Program-made: the position numbers and the translations under genes
The notes under the pieces: model-generated
What the model was told of the DNA's origin: nothing
The model's database searches: none
What the model saw: the letters and a program-made list of their open reading frames with translations, nothing else
Source: Acephala macrosclerotiorum
Taxonomy: Eukaryota; Ascomycota; Leotiomycetes; Helotiales; Mollisiaceae
Reading direction: 5' to 3'
Assembly: GCA_014904845.1 (NCBI GenBank)
Contig: MU119213.1
Span: 186,001 to 250,000, forward strand
DNA length: 64,000 nt
Shown here: one piece after another, positions 34,684 through 44,982 of the stretch
Numbering within the stretch: position 1 is the stretch's first letter
Layout of the letters: every line of letters starts with the position of its first letter

Positions 34684-36510
34684 ATGTCTGTGGTCTCTAG
34701 ATACCTCCCATTTGCGTCGTCGACGACCGCAACGCAAGCATGCGCCTACCTCTTCGCCGTCTGTCTGTTCTCAATATCCTTCCTCGTCTTCCTCAACAGC
34801 AGTGTATCTTTCGTCATTACACAGGTCATTGGTATCAACAAGGATGTGGGCGGACTTGTAGGGACGCTGGGATTTGTGGATGAACTGGTGGCCTTATTCG
34901 CTTGCCCGCTCTGGGGTATTCTCTCGGACAGATTGGGCGTAAGATATGTATGTGTAGCAGGATATACAATCGTTGGGCTGGCCCTCTTTCTCTTTGTCCA
35001 GGCTCGAAATGTATATCCGCAACTACTGCTGGCCAGGATATTCTTCAGCATGGGTGGTGCTGCTACGTGAGTCCATACACCGAAATGCTTGATTCCGAAG
35101 CAAGCTGATCAGCATCTCAGTGCTACGATGGTAACAGCAATACTACCTTCCATGACCGGCAATAGTCGAGAACACGAATCAATGAATGGGCAGACTGTAG
35201 GAGAGCCGGTTTTACCGGGCAACAGGGATAGCGTGACAGCTTCTCTAGATTCAGAAGTCACAATCACCCCCGCGAGATACAATAATGGAAGACCGAAGCC
35301 CCCACCAGCGAATGGCAATGCCAAGAAGTCTGCCACGCGGTCTTCGTCCAGCCCTCCACGTCTTGCTGGATTGGTTGGAGTCTTCACAGGCTGTGGAGCA
35401 TTGGTAGCTCTGGCTATATTCCTCCCGCTGCCTGCTCAATTTTCACACATGAAGGGTGTCACACAAGGACAAGCAGTTGCAGACAGTTTCTACGTGGTTG
35501 GGACCGTGGCTCTTCTGGTTGCAGTCGCCTGCTTCCTTGGTCTTCGTAGTCTACATGGAGAAGAAGGAAAAGGTTGGCGTCTGCTGTTAGGGAGGACTGC
35601 GCCATCACACGGTTACGACCTTATCGCTTCCCGGGACGGCCAAGCGCCAACGAGAGCTCCATTCCTACCATACTGGCGTCTGCTGCTTGACTCCACGGTC
35701 TTGGGGTTCAAAGACGCTCAAATCGGTCTAGGATATCTGGGTGGTTTCGTTGCCCGAGCATCTTCTGTGGGTATCTCACTATTCATTCCTCTTTATATCA
35801 ATGCCTATTTCATCAGAAACGGCTTCTGTCAAGGCTCACCAAACGATCCCTCGCCGAAGCTCAAGAAAGAATGCAGGGCAGCATATGTGCTTGCTGCGGA
35901 GCTGACAGGAGTTTCCCAACTCATTGCTCTGCTCTGTGCGCCTTTATTTGGATATCTCTCCGACCGATACCGCCGATTCAATGTTCCGCTTCTTATTGCA
36001 AGCGTTTTCGGTATTGCTGGCTATACAGCCTTCGCTCAACTCCAAAGTCCAGAGCCAAAGGACATCAACGGCAGAGGAGGCAGTCCAGTGGTCTTCCTCG
36101 TTGTATCCCTGATAGGCATCAGTCAGATTGGAGCCATTGTCTGCAGTCTGGGTCTGCTTGGCCGTGGAGTATTGGGCGATGAAGGGGGATATAATCTTTC
36201 CGGGCAGCTTCACGGTGCTCAAGGTAGCTACTCAGGCTTGGTTGCAACAGATGCTGCCGAAACAGCGCCACTTGTAGCCTCGACACCCACTAAGTCGAGA
36301 AGTCATCTCAAGGGATCCATTGCAGGTGTCTACTCTCTATCTGGAGGAGGAGCAATCTTATTACTTACAAAGCTTGGAGGGTCTCTCTTCGATACTTTAT
36401 CGACAGGTGCGCCCTTCTACATGATGGCCATCTTCAATGCTGTCTTACTCGTTGTTGGTATTGGCGCTGGTCTCTACCGCGAGATTCGAACGCAGAAGCG
36501 AAAATTCTGA
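34684..36510 (+). CDS. Major facilitator superfamily transporter (YCR023C-like)
   Basis: A 590-residue multi-pass membrane protein from exons 34684-35066 and 35121-36510 (intron gtgagt...cag, joining GGAATATMVTAILPS). Exon 1 encodes the first helices and the loop-2/3 MFS signature WGILSDRLGVRYVCVAG. A hydrophilic loop rich in Pro, Ser and Asn separates the first helices from the rest. The second half repeats the signature as FGYLSDRYRRFNVPLL, and the C-terminus is cytosol-like (YREIRTQKRKF). The arrangement resembles the yeast vacuolar MFS protein Ycr023c, but this resemblance is a weak, remembered match and the substrate is unknown. The start is the ATG at 34684; the upstream open frame begins with TTG. 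Confidence 0.85.
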
Positions 36511-36875
36511 GGTACACAATCATATTTGAAAGCAAGGTCTTGCCTAATTGACAGAAAGAAACACAAAGAAATAAAAGAAATAGGGACTGTTAGCCGTATG
36601 AGCTTACTGATCTCCTGTACATACATGGCGGTAGCTACGGCGGATCATTTCGGCCTGGCTTGCATAGCCAAGCCCATATATTTGCTGCGACATTATGTCA
36701 ATAGTTTCACATTCATTGGGTCGCTTGCACATTGGCTGAAAGGAACTAAATTTTGTTATACATGGGACCAGCGCTTATATTTTGCTATATATGCATATAC
36801 TTCAAAGCATCAAAGCATTCAAATACGCATCGACTTACCTTTGTTGTCAACTTACCTTTATTCCGCATGACTCAC
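36511..36875. other. Convergent 3' region between MFS gene and basic protein gene
   Basis: About 365 bp between facing stop codons. AT-rich, with nothing recognisable. Confidence 0.4.
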
Positions 36876-37985
36876 CTAGGCGCGGCCTCGCGATCGCAGA
36901 GATCGAGTAGGTTGTGCGACAGTCTTCGTCTTCCTGGTCTGAGGTCTAGATGCTCGAGGGGTGTCTTTGTCAGAGCACTCGCTCTGCTTAGATCTCTTTG
37001 CGCTACGGGTCGACCTAGCTAGAGGTTCATCGTCAGTACAATCAGTGGATGCGGATCTTGACCGCTTGGAGCTGTGAGGCTCATCCCCAGAAGATTCTGT
37101 GGATCTGGCTCTCTTCGCGCCCCGGGTCCTGGTTGCTGCAGGACTCTCTTCATCGGAAGTGAGGTCCTTTGTGGCTTGTGTAACGGATCGCGAGGGAGAT
37201 GCCTTCTTACCTTTCTTGCTCTTCTGCTTGGTGCCTGACTCTGCGAGGAGTGCAGCTAGGAGTTCGTCTTTCGCAGCTTGGAGGCGACTTGACTTATTTC
37301 GAGGAGTAATTGGCTCGTCTTCCTCAGAGTCGGACGAGCCAGATGGGACATCGACTACGATGGTATCTTCTTCGGGCTCAGACTCTTTAGCTGGTTGTGG
37401 CTCTGGAGTTTTGGCTACTACTTTCTTGGTCTCAGCGGGTCCCTTGGCAAGGTTAGCTTTGGCAGATTGTAGCTGGTCGACAACGTACTGCTTCACTAGA
37501 GCTTCCAAGTCCTCCTTGGAGATGAATTGCTTGAGTTGCTCTGCTGCTGAGCCTGGGGCTGGGGGCGCAGGAACAGGAGCAGAAGTAGGAGCAGGTTCAA
37601 CTTTCCTTGTTTGGCGTGTCGTGGGGAGCATCTTTCGATATAGTTGTGGGATTTGTAATTCCTTTGGAGTAAGAGTGAATCGCTCCGGGTAGTCATCCTC
37701 ACTAAGAGAAAATCTCTCTGGGTAGTCTGCCTCCTTCACACTAGGCTGTCCAGGATGGAAGTCTCTTGAGATATAGAAGGTGTTGAGGATGATTGGTTTG
37801 GAGATCCAGGTGAACATCTTAGCTACTGGTGCTTGGAACTTATTCAGCTTCTTTGACGAGTTGACAAATCCAGCTAGGCCAGCCAGAAGGTTGGCATCGA
37901 TCTCGGGGTAGACAGAGTTGAGTTTGTCTGAAGTGCCTACTATAGTGGTATCCTTGTCGAAGGACATGATGACGCTGCAAGTCAT
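36876..37985 (-). CDS. Hypothetical basic, low-complexity (probably nuclear) protein
   Basis: Not recognised. From the ATG at 37985 the frame gives 369 residues. The N-terminal third is ordered-looking: VYPEIDANLLAGLAGFVNSS, then KMFTWISKPIILNTFYISRD. A duplicated motif YPERFSLSEDD-YPERFTLTP follows. The middle is Pro/Ala/Glu-rich with one helical stretch (EDLEALVKQYVVDQLQSAKA). The C-terminal half alternates acidic Ser clusters (SSDSEEDEP) with Lys/Arg clusters (GAKRARSTESS, SKRSRSAS, RSLRSRGRA). That pattern suits a nuclear, chromatin- or RNA-associated disordered protein, which is inference. The open frame continues upstream to 38126 without an ATG; a spliced upstream exon (tttctatag acceptor near 38080) is possible. 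Confidence 0.6.
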   Translation of the reverse strand: MTCSVIMSFDKDTTIVGTSDKLNSVYPEIDANLLAGLAGFVNSSKKLNKFQAPVAKMFTWISKPIILNTFYISRDFHPGQPSVKEADYPERFSLSEDDYPERFTLTPKELQIPQLYRKMLPTTRQTRKVEPAPTSAPVPAPPAPGSAAEQLKQFISKEDLEALVKQYVVDQLQSAKANLAKGPAETKKVVAKTPEPQPAKESEPEEDTIVVDVPSGSSDSEEDEPITPRNKSSRLQAAKDELLAALLAESGTKQKSKKGKKASPSRSVTQATKDLTSDEESPAATRTRGAKRARSTESSGDEPHSSKRSRSASTDCTDDEPLARSTRSAKRSKQSECSDKDTPRASRPQTRKTKTVAQPTRSLRSRGRA

Positions 37986-38555
37986 GCACTCGTCGGTGAG
38001 GTCAAGTTGTTGAGGGTGCTCGTGGCAGCCGGTGAGGGTAAAGGTCGCCGTGGCTGTAGATGCTGTAGATGTGAAAGCTATAGAAAATGAGGAAATGTGG
38101 ATGATGGAAAGAATGACATGATGCAAACGAAAATTCTGCTTTTACGTCTGCGTTCATCGTTTTTCGAATGCTGTTCTTCAATGGCATTTCTTTTTTCGAG
38201 AACAGCATCTTTATTCTTGATTTTCCACTCTACTTTCAACCACTGTGTGCGTCTTTGTCTTGCTGCATTCCTCGCATAATCGCTTTGTACACACAAATAA
38301 TTGTGATTCGTCAATTAACCACCATCCATTCAAGACTTTGATGTTCTTTTCTTTGTTCAATCTTGGTTCGAAGCCATTTGTCTTCTCGGAGCAGTTTCAT
38401 TCCCATTTCGCTCTTCTCTTTGTTCTCGAATACTTCTTGAATTTTGTTTCCTACTCCCAAGTCCTTCAGGTTGCATAATATCATTATCCTGAAGTCGAGC
38501 AATCATGCTCTAAAGCCACCTTATCCAGGATCGAGCAGCCGGCCAAAATAATACC
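37986..38555. promoter_or_regulatory. Divergent intergenic region
   Basis: About 570 bp between the basic protein and a small plus-strand ORF. It is T-rich on the plus strand and may contain an unassigned 5' exon of the minus-strand gene. Confidence 0.35.
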
Positions 38556-38897
38556 ATGGCAACTTTTCAAGGCGACGACTGCATCTGCAAACTCCGTGAC
38601 CACGCAAACTTCGAAACCCACCACCTCTCACACACCCAACAAAAAGAAGAATATCTAATAGCGCAGTACTCAGATGTCCTTGACGCGCTACAAAAACAAT
38701 ATCTAAAAGTCAGCGCCACACTCCTGAAAGAATTAGAAGGTACTTTTGAAGCAGATGCGTTGGAAGGTGTGTTGAATCATTTGAGGGAGACGATGAAGCA
38801 TAATGAGCATTGTTTGAATGAGGCGAGGTGGAAGTTGTGGGCGAAATACCAGGAAGAGGAAGGTGTAGCTGTGGTTGGTGGTGGGGGGAAGTCTTGA
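38556..38897 (+). CDS. Small coiled-coil hypothetical protein
   Basis: Single-exon ORF of 113 codons from a true ATG, with no recognised family. The body is strongly helical (YSDVLDALQKQYLKVSATLL, then LRETMKHNEHCLNEARWKLW). Two Cys and several His lie near the start (DDCICKLRDHANFETHHLSH), and the tail is Gly-rich. Codon use and helical amphipathicity look like a real protein rather than a chance ORF, but there is no independent support. Confidence 0.45.
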   Translation: MATFQGDDCICKLRDHANFETHHLSHTQQKEEYLIAQYSDVLDALQKQYLKVSATLLKELEGTFEADALEGVLNHLRETMKHNEHCLNEARWKLWAKYQEEEGVAVVGGGGKS

Positions 38898-39578
38898 GCT
38901 TGCTGTTTCCAGATCGAGAATGTCTACCAACGGACGAGAGCTGAACTGGGTGGGGCAATGACAGAATCAATCTCGAATTTGGGATGTGGGCTCTCACGCC
39001 TATTATCCTATACAACGAAAGAACTTAGCTTCTTCGAAGCCACAGTGTACATAGGCGAGGTTGGATTTCCATGGTGCCGGACTTCTCCTAACTCGGATTG
39101 AATTCACAGAAGGAAAGAATTTAACCCATGATATCTTCCAAGCGCAAATAATAAATTTCGATTCATTGGCCCTTCGTGACTTCGGTAGTTGTATAGGAAT
39201 GCCAGCACTGCCTTTGAATGCTGTAAAAATGAAAGTCCAGTGGACTGGACTTTTGCCTATTTCAGCCTTGCAACGAGGCTGAAGCAAACCGTGTTCTTTA
39301 CCGGTGCTTGAACTAGGAAGCATCCATGTTTAACACTTTTCTGTATGTTGCCTCTGGCGTTCATTTTAATTTATAAGAAGAATAACAATAATTGTGGCTT
39401 AGAGTAACTTTTCTGAAATATTTCAGCAACTAGTGCTTTTGTCCATTCTAGCCTCGTACGCAAGGCTAACATAGCTGCCACATTGAGCTTTTTTGCTAGC
39501 CGTAGCCAAGCTCGAGGCTGGAATCAATGACATTCAACTCTCCTCCGCAACAACACAGCACACGAACACATATTCACA
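38898..39578. other. Intergenic, promoter of MED10
   Basis: About 680 bp. AT-rich around 39320-39480. A run of agccaag/cgaggct-like short repeats occurs near 39270-39510. No gene was seen. Confidence 0.4.
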
Positions 39579-40162
39579 ATGGCGCCAGTCAGCCAAGCAG
39601 ATCACGCTGCCGTCGAAGGTAAGTCTCAGCACCCTCTTCAAAACAATGCGCAATTCTAAATCCTCCTAGGGCAACTGAAAGATGTCATCCAAGACCTCTT
39701 CCAGATCATGGTGCAGGTCAATAGCTACGACCTCGTCCCAAGCCATTCCAGCAATCTCGTCCTCCAAAACTCAATGTACGTCTTCCCCCTAACTTCGCCC
39801 CTCCTATTTCCTAATATCAAGCTGACACCTCATCCCCCAGAAAATCACTCCACAGCTCCCTCCAGAAAGTCCACAGAACCGCCAACCACCCAACAGCAAA
39901 CCTACCACACATCCCACCCGAATTAATCCAATACGTAGATAACGGTCGCAATCCCGACATCTACACTCGAGAATTCGTCGAGTTGGGAAGGAAAGGTAAT
40001 CAGTTGATGAAGGGGAAGAAAGAAGCGTTTGGGAGTTTTAGGGATGTGCTAGCAGGGGAGATGTGTAATGTTTTCCCGGAGTTGAGGGGAGATGTTGAGA
40101 GAGTGGTTGAGAGTACTGGTGGGGATGTGGAGAATTTGCCCGCGAAGAAGGAGGAGAGTTGA
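39579..40162 (+). CDS. MED10: Mediator complex subunit 10
   Basis: MED10 (Nut2) is a middle-module subunit of Mediator, the RNA polymerase II coactivator. Three exons, 39579-39618, 39670-39775 and 39841-40162, give 155 residues, the usual size. Motifs are EGQLKDVIQDLFQIMVQVNS, LQNSIKSLHSSLQKVHRTA, IPPELIQYVDNGRNPDIYTR and EFVELGRKGNQLMKGKKEAF, all MED10 hallmarks. The C-terminus is acidic. Both introns have good signals (gtaagt...tag; gtacgt...cag). It is convergent with the RidA gene, with 225 bp between the stops. Confidence 0.95.
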
Positions 40163-40387
40163 ATGTCGGGAATAGTGAGGGGTACGTGAGGGGAATGGAT
40201 GTACTGGTATGGGGAGGGACGTTGGGATGGCGTTTGGGTGGGCATATGGCTACGGCTGGACTTGGGACATTGGAGTTTGGGGATCATATATCGGTGTTGG
40301 ACACAGCTTCATGGACATTCGCAGGGTCAGGGTGTTCTACTCGATTCGGGACAATCACACAAGATGAATATCTATCGGATATTTCAT

Positions 40388-40881
40388 CTAGTCACAGAGC
40401 GCAGTACACTCCATCTCAACGATAGCATTGAACGGTAAATCTAGCACCGCAACACACGTCCTCGCCTATCTTCAGGTCAGTCTTCCTTCTTCGAACAGCA
40501 AGAGAGAGGCAGCATACCGGCTTCGCCCAGGAAAGTGAGTTTGATACATCTCATTCATTGCTTTGAAATCTCCAAAGTCCTTGATATAAACATTCAACTT
40601 CACTATCTTCTCAAAGCTAGATCCTGCGGCCTCGAGGACCGCTTTAATGTTCTTCAATGTTTGATCCTGTTTTCCATCAGCGATTGAATGGAGGGAGGAG
40701 GTAAGAGTGGGGGTACAGTCTGAGCTTGAATTCCACCTTCGACAAGTGTCCAAGTATCCTTATTCAATCCGATATTACCGGAAACGAATACGAAGCCATT
40801 GGCTTTGATAGCTTGGCTGAACACGGGTAGTGGCGCAGGAGCATCAGTGGTGCTTATTTCTTGGATGTTATAGGTGGCCAT
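40388..40881 (-). CDS. RidA/YjgF/UK114-family enamine/imine deaminase
   Basis: RidA proteins hydrolyse reactive 2-aminoacrylate enamines from PLP enzymes; yeast Mmf1/Hmf1 protect mitochondrial and isoleucine metabolism. Three exons, 40881-40717, 40666-40518 and 40460-40388, give 128 residues, as expected. Motifs are PLPVFSQAIKANGFVFVSGN, IQAQTDQTLKNIKAVLEAAG and KLNVYIKDFGDFKAMNE. They end with RTCVAVLDLP and NAIVEMECTAL, including the Arg and Glu of the active site. The last exon is easy to miss: without splicing the ORF ends prematurely after LLLFEEGRLT. The intron 40517-40461 (gtatgc...gcgag) restores the canonical RTCVAV. Confidence 0.93.
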
Positions 40882-41589
40882 TTTGACGTCTCAGTTGACG
40901 CAGATGGACTTCGGGTTCTTGTATGCCGAGTCGAGAGGGTGTTGACTTTTAATATTACGAATAGGCGAGTTCCATTGACCAGCGAGTAATCAACAGGTGC
41001 TGACGTAAGAATGTGTAGTAAGAGGAGATCGTTCCCGCGTAGACTTCTGTTATTGGTAAGAGGGCAGGCTGCCTCCTTCTCATTTTCAAGTATCATTACC
41101 ATCTCGTTGTGGAAAGTGTATTGAAGTACCTATATTTCCCATTGAGAATTTCATGGGCAATAATATTTTGCAGTAATGCCTTTTAATTCCAGTCTATTTC
41201 TTGCCCACAACATCCTCACTGCAAGAGCATGTGGGAAGTAATCTTGCAATGCATGAAATATATGCTACAAGACACCAATGCTGTCAACTCCGTTGCGCTT
41301 CTTGCCAATGCAATGCTATGCGAACTTGCCTAACCGCCAAGCAGATTCTCGTCCCCAAAACAGTGTCCGTTTTCCTCGACGCCTCCAAACTGCCACCTTT
41401 CCCCGATGGCGATCGACGATATTTCCTCAGTAGCTCTTGTTGCTCATTCGCCCCTTTCAAGCCTCCTGTAATTCCCAACAGGCGAACAGTGAGACATCCA
41501 CTCACGCAACTTCCTCCACCACAGCACACCAACTCTTCTCAACCCATCCCCGAAACTGCATTTTGACCATCCTTCCAATCCCTCCTCAC
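40882..41589. other. Intergenic, RidA promoter
   Basis: About 700 bp between RidA and the 3' end of the next minus-strand gene. Pyrimidine-rich from 41300 to 41580. No supported gene. Confidence 0.4.
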
Positions 41590-42285
41590 TCAAGACTTGA
41601 AATCTCCACGACAAGCTGGATCGAATTCTCCCCTCTCCAGCTTCAAAGTAGGATGTCCGGGCCTATTGATCCCCTTCATTCCCCTCTTTGCGATCTCACC
41701 ATGCTTTACATTGCCCACACTCCCGCTCTCAATCACCGCACTTCTTGGCATTGAATTCGTTGGGAAGAGTATAACCCCATCTTTCAAACTGCTGCCAACA
41801 AAAACTTCTTTAGGAAGAGAGCGAGCCCAGGCTGGCATGGAATCTAAATCCGCATTCGAGCTTGCTTCTCTGATTTTTTTGAGGAAGGTGGTGGGACTTT
41901 TGGGAGTCTCGGGTGGTGTTGCCAGCGTAGCTTCTCTTCTCGTTTCTGTTTCCGCATTTTCGTTTGAGGGAGTTGAAAATTTGGACTCCATAGTAGAAGG
42001 TTTGCGAAACGAATTTGGAGTAGGGAATCTGTCTTTGATTGGTGTAGTAGGACGGAAGAAAGGTTGATTAATTGATTGTAGATGTGGTGAGGTTGGAGGA
42101 GGAGCGTGGCCGGTGGGGTAGGCGAAGTCCCATGTTTTGGGGGAGTAGTAGGAGTTGAATTCCCTGTCCATGGTGGATGGTTGGAGGGTTTGTTTGGAGA
42201 TGATACAGGTTTTGGAGATTCGCTGCTTGAGGTGGGTTGAGTTGGGAGAGAAAGGTTGTTGTTTTGGATTAGAGGGAGAATACAT
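41590..42285 (-). CDS. Hypothetical protein, Pro/Ser/Thr-rich
   Basis: Not recognised. A single open frame gives 231 residues from the ATG at 42285, or 193 from the ATG at 42171 (MDREFNSYYSPKTWDFAYPT). The first two thirds are disordered, with TP/SP sites typical of phosphorylation (TPPETPKSPTTFLKKI). The C-terminal third looks ordered: DLDSMPAWARSLPKEVFVGS, then MKGINRPGHPTLKLERGEF. It is on the same strand as LEU2, 670 bp downstream of its stop codon. The shorter start is favoured because the extra N-terminus is low-complexity. Confidence 0.55.
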   Translation of the reverse strand: MYSPSNPKQQPFSPNSTHLKQRISKTCIISKQTLQPSTMDREFNSYYSPKTWDFAYPTGHAPPPTSPHLQSINQPFFRPTTPIKDRFPTPNSFRKPSTMESKFSTPSNENAETETRREATLATPPETPKSPTTFLKKIREASSNADLDSMPAWARSLPKEVFVGSSLKDGVILFPTNSMPRSAVIESGSVGNVKHGEIAKRGMKGINRPGHPTLKLERGEFDPACRGDFKS

Positions 42286-42955
42286 GTACTGTATTTTTGT
42301 GTGATTGATGAGGTGATCGAATGCTCGCGTCAAAGATCGAATAGCAAAGGGTCAGAAAGTTGCCTGATTTTGAGAAGTAGGAGTTCATATACTACAATAC
42401 AAGGCCTGATGACGAAGGGGTCACCACGAAACAAAAATGATTCCGACCACTTGATATGACGTGTGATGGCCTGACACTATGAAGTCAATAAGGGTCCAAT
42501 GACACTTTTCTGAACCACCATTCTGGATTCACCAAAATTTTGTCAGGCGCCAATTCATCCTTTATACCACATTTGAGATAGTAACAAGGTCCTTAAAAAC
42601 TTGAAAGGCAAAGCATAGGGCTGAAAGTGACGATATGTACCTATTTGTAGAATCAAATGCGCTCAGAACAACCAAAAGTGAAAGCGGGAAAGCGGCCACT
42701 AGAACTGAGCTTATGTACCCCGGACTTTGCAATGACGATACAAAAATAAACAATGATGCTAGAAAATACGAAGAAAATGTCGTCAATTCTGAGCTCATGA
42801 GAAGGTAAGTGCCACCTACCAATTCATGCAAGATCATCAGATTCTGGTAATAACCGAGAACGTAACCTCAACGCTCCCAGCCCCCTTAAATTTTCAAAGC
42901 TCGGAATAGCTAGCTGTATTTACCTTCTTTTCACTCTTCCTTTCGTCTATAGTCC
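42286..42955. other. Intergenic, 3' of LEU2
   Basis: About 670 bp, AT-rich between 42480 and 42900. It holds the promoter of the 41590 gene and the LEU2 terminator region. No gene was seen. Confidence 0.4.
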
Positions 42956-44308
42956 CTACTTGAGTTCCTTGAGAACTTTCTTGAGCTCAGCAGCAACTGC
43001 GTCACCGACTTCAACGGTGCTGGATGTTCCTCCAATATCCTTCGTTCTGATACCAGCTTCGATGACTCGTCGGACGGCTTCCTCGACAGCTTTTGATTCG
43101 GCAGGAAGGCGAAGTGAGTACTGAAGCATCATAGCGACAGAGAGGATCGTGCCGACAGGATTGACGATGCCTTGACCCGAGATGTCTGGTGCGGAACCTA
43201 TTTCTCATCAGCCCTCACTCCCAAACCAAGAAACAGAAACGACTTACCATGAATTGGCTCATAGATACCATTACACCTACTCTTCCCATCCGGAACCCCA
43301 CTCAAACTCGCAGAAGGCAACAGCCCAATACTCCCCGGAATAACACTCGCCTCATCACTAATAATATCCCCAAACAAATTACTCGTAACCACCACCCCAT
43401 TTAACGCCCTCGGATTTCTCACCATCAACATCGCCGCACTATCAATGAGATGATGCCCAATCTTCAACTGCGGAAATTCCTTCTCCATCACCTCCGTGAC
43501 CACTTTTCTCCAAAGTCTGCTGGTGGCGAGGACATTGGCTTTGTCCAGCGACCACACAGGCAACGGCGGATCCTCAGCTAGCGCCAAATGAGCCGCCAGT
43601 CTCGTAATCCGCTCAATCTCAAACCTAGAATACGGCTCCGTATCCCAAGCCGTTCCATCCCCATCATCCTCCTTCCTCTCCCCAAAATAAATCCCTCCGG
43701 TCAACTCCCTTATGATGTTGAAATTCGTCCCTCGACATACCTCCGCTTTCAACGGTGAGATATCTACCAGGGATTCGGAAGCGAAGTTACAAGGGCGCAG
43801 GTTGCCGTAGGTGCCCATTTGTTTGCGGAGGGCGAGGATTCCTTGTTCTGGACGTACTTTGCCGGTTCCCCATTTTGGACCGCCGATGGCGCCGAGGAGG
43901 ACGGCGTCGGCGGCTTTGGCGGCTTCGAGGGCTTTGGTGGTGAGGGGTTCGCCGGTTGCGTCGATTGAGCACTGGGGATTGACCTCATCAGCTTAGGACA
44001 TTGTGGGAGGTGGGGTGAGAGTACTTACCCCGCCAAGGAGATGTTCTTGGAAGTTGAACTTGCCAGTGCTAGGTCGCTCTGCCTCAATGACTTTGAGAAT
44101 CTAGACGTCGTTAACATGATGCTTGATTGGGGTGTATTTGCCTGTTCTGCGAGGGGGAGAGAAGAGGAAAGGTGGTTTGTACCTTGACAGCTTCTGCTAC
44201 AACCTGTGCGTTTGTCAATTGGCTTGTATTTAGCCATTGGGTTTTAATTCGACTTACCTCTGGACCGCAATGATCTCCTCCGAAGACGACGATGTTATGA
44301 GTCGTCAT
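42956..44308 (-). CDS. LEU2: 3-isopropylmalate dehydrogenase (leucine biosynthesis)
   Basis: Oxidatively decarboxylates 3-isopropylmalate to 2-oxoisocaproate with NAD, the third leucine-specific step. Five exons, 44308-44258, 44203-44183 (21 nt), 44100-44029, 43971-43248 and 43197-42956, give 369 residues, the normal length. Motifs are [24 protein letters not shown] (the microexon), [65 protein letters not shown] and [18 protein letters not shown]. The NAD-binding HGSAPD spans the last intron and is intact. An alternative in-frame ATG lies at 44338, but family starts favour 44308. I looked for a Leu3-type CCGG-N4-CCGG site upstream and saw none. Confidence 0.96.
44183..44203 (-). other. 21-nt microexon of LEU2 (VVAEAVK)
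   Basis: The exon lies between cag| (intron 44257-44204) and |gtacaa (intron 44182-44101). It encodes seven residues that are invariant in position in this enzyme family, so it must be included for a correct protein. Confidence 0.88.
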
Positions 44309-44982
44309 TTTGAGTGTGTTGTTGGTTGTGTGCGACATGCACGCGAGCTCAGTGAAGCTCTTTTTGTGCCCCGCGCTTTCACTCCACTTCCGATGTCGGT
44401 CCACGCCGATCTCGGGCTGAGATGACTGCCGTTAGTACTTAAACATGCTGATTCGTTCACTAATCGAGAATATCCGAGAATAACTAAAGATGTCCACTTG
44501 GGCTTTCTTCTCCGTCTTCCATTCAGAAAATTTGTGCATGTTGATGTCCCTGGTGGAACCAAATATTCGAGGCGGGGTAGAAAATACCCCACTACTGTCG
44601 TACAACTCACACAGCGTAAAGATCTGGATCTTTTGACAAGGCAATAATGATTTTTAGCTTTGCTATGCAGATTATGCCTACACGTACTCTTTCCCAGTTC
44701 GCCTGCTATTGCTTGACGAGATGCAACGCCATGCATCATGTTCACTATGTCTACACAAGAAGGGTATCAAAAACAAAAGAAATCTCTGTGTAATGCAATA
44801 TGTGATACTTCGTGATATCCACCCGCCCAATGCCTCCGAGGATTAAAGGAAATCGTGTGAGATACCGAATGGTGATGTATGATTTTGGTGTCGTGATTAA
44901 CGTTATAGATGTGGTAGAGTTGGAGGACAATCCTGGATGAACACTAATTTGTTTCATAGGAGTCGGGATGCTGGAGATACCT
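44309..44982. other. LEU2 promoter and 3' flank of the PHD-finger gene
   Basis: About 670 bp. It holds the LEU2 promoter next to 44309. No gene and no obvious regulatory site. Confidence 0.4.

Noticed and set aside
44309..44982. Leu3-type binding site upstream of LEU2
   Set aside because: No CCGG-N4-CCGG palindrome found on reading the region.
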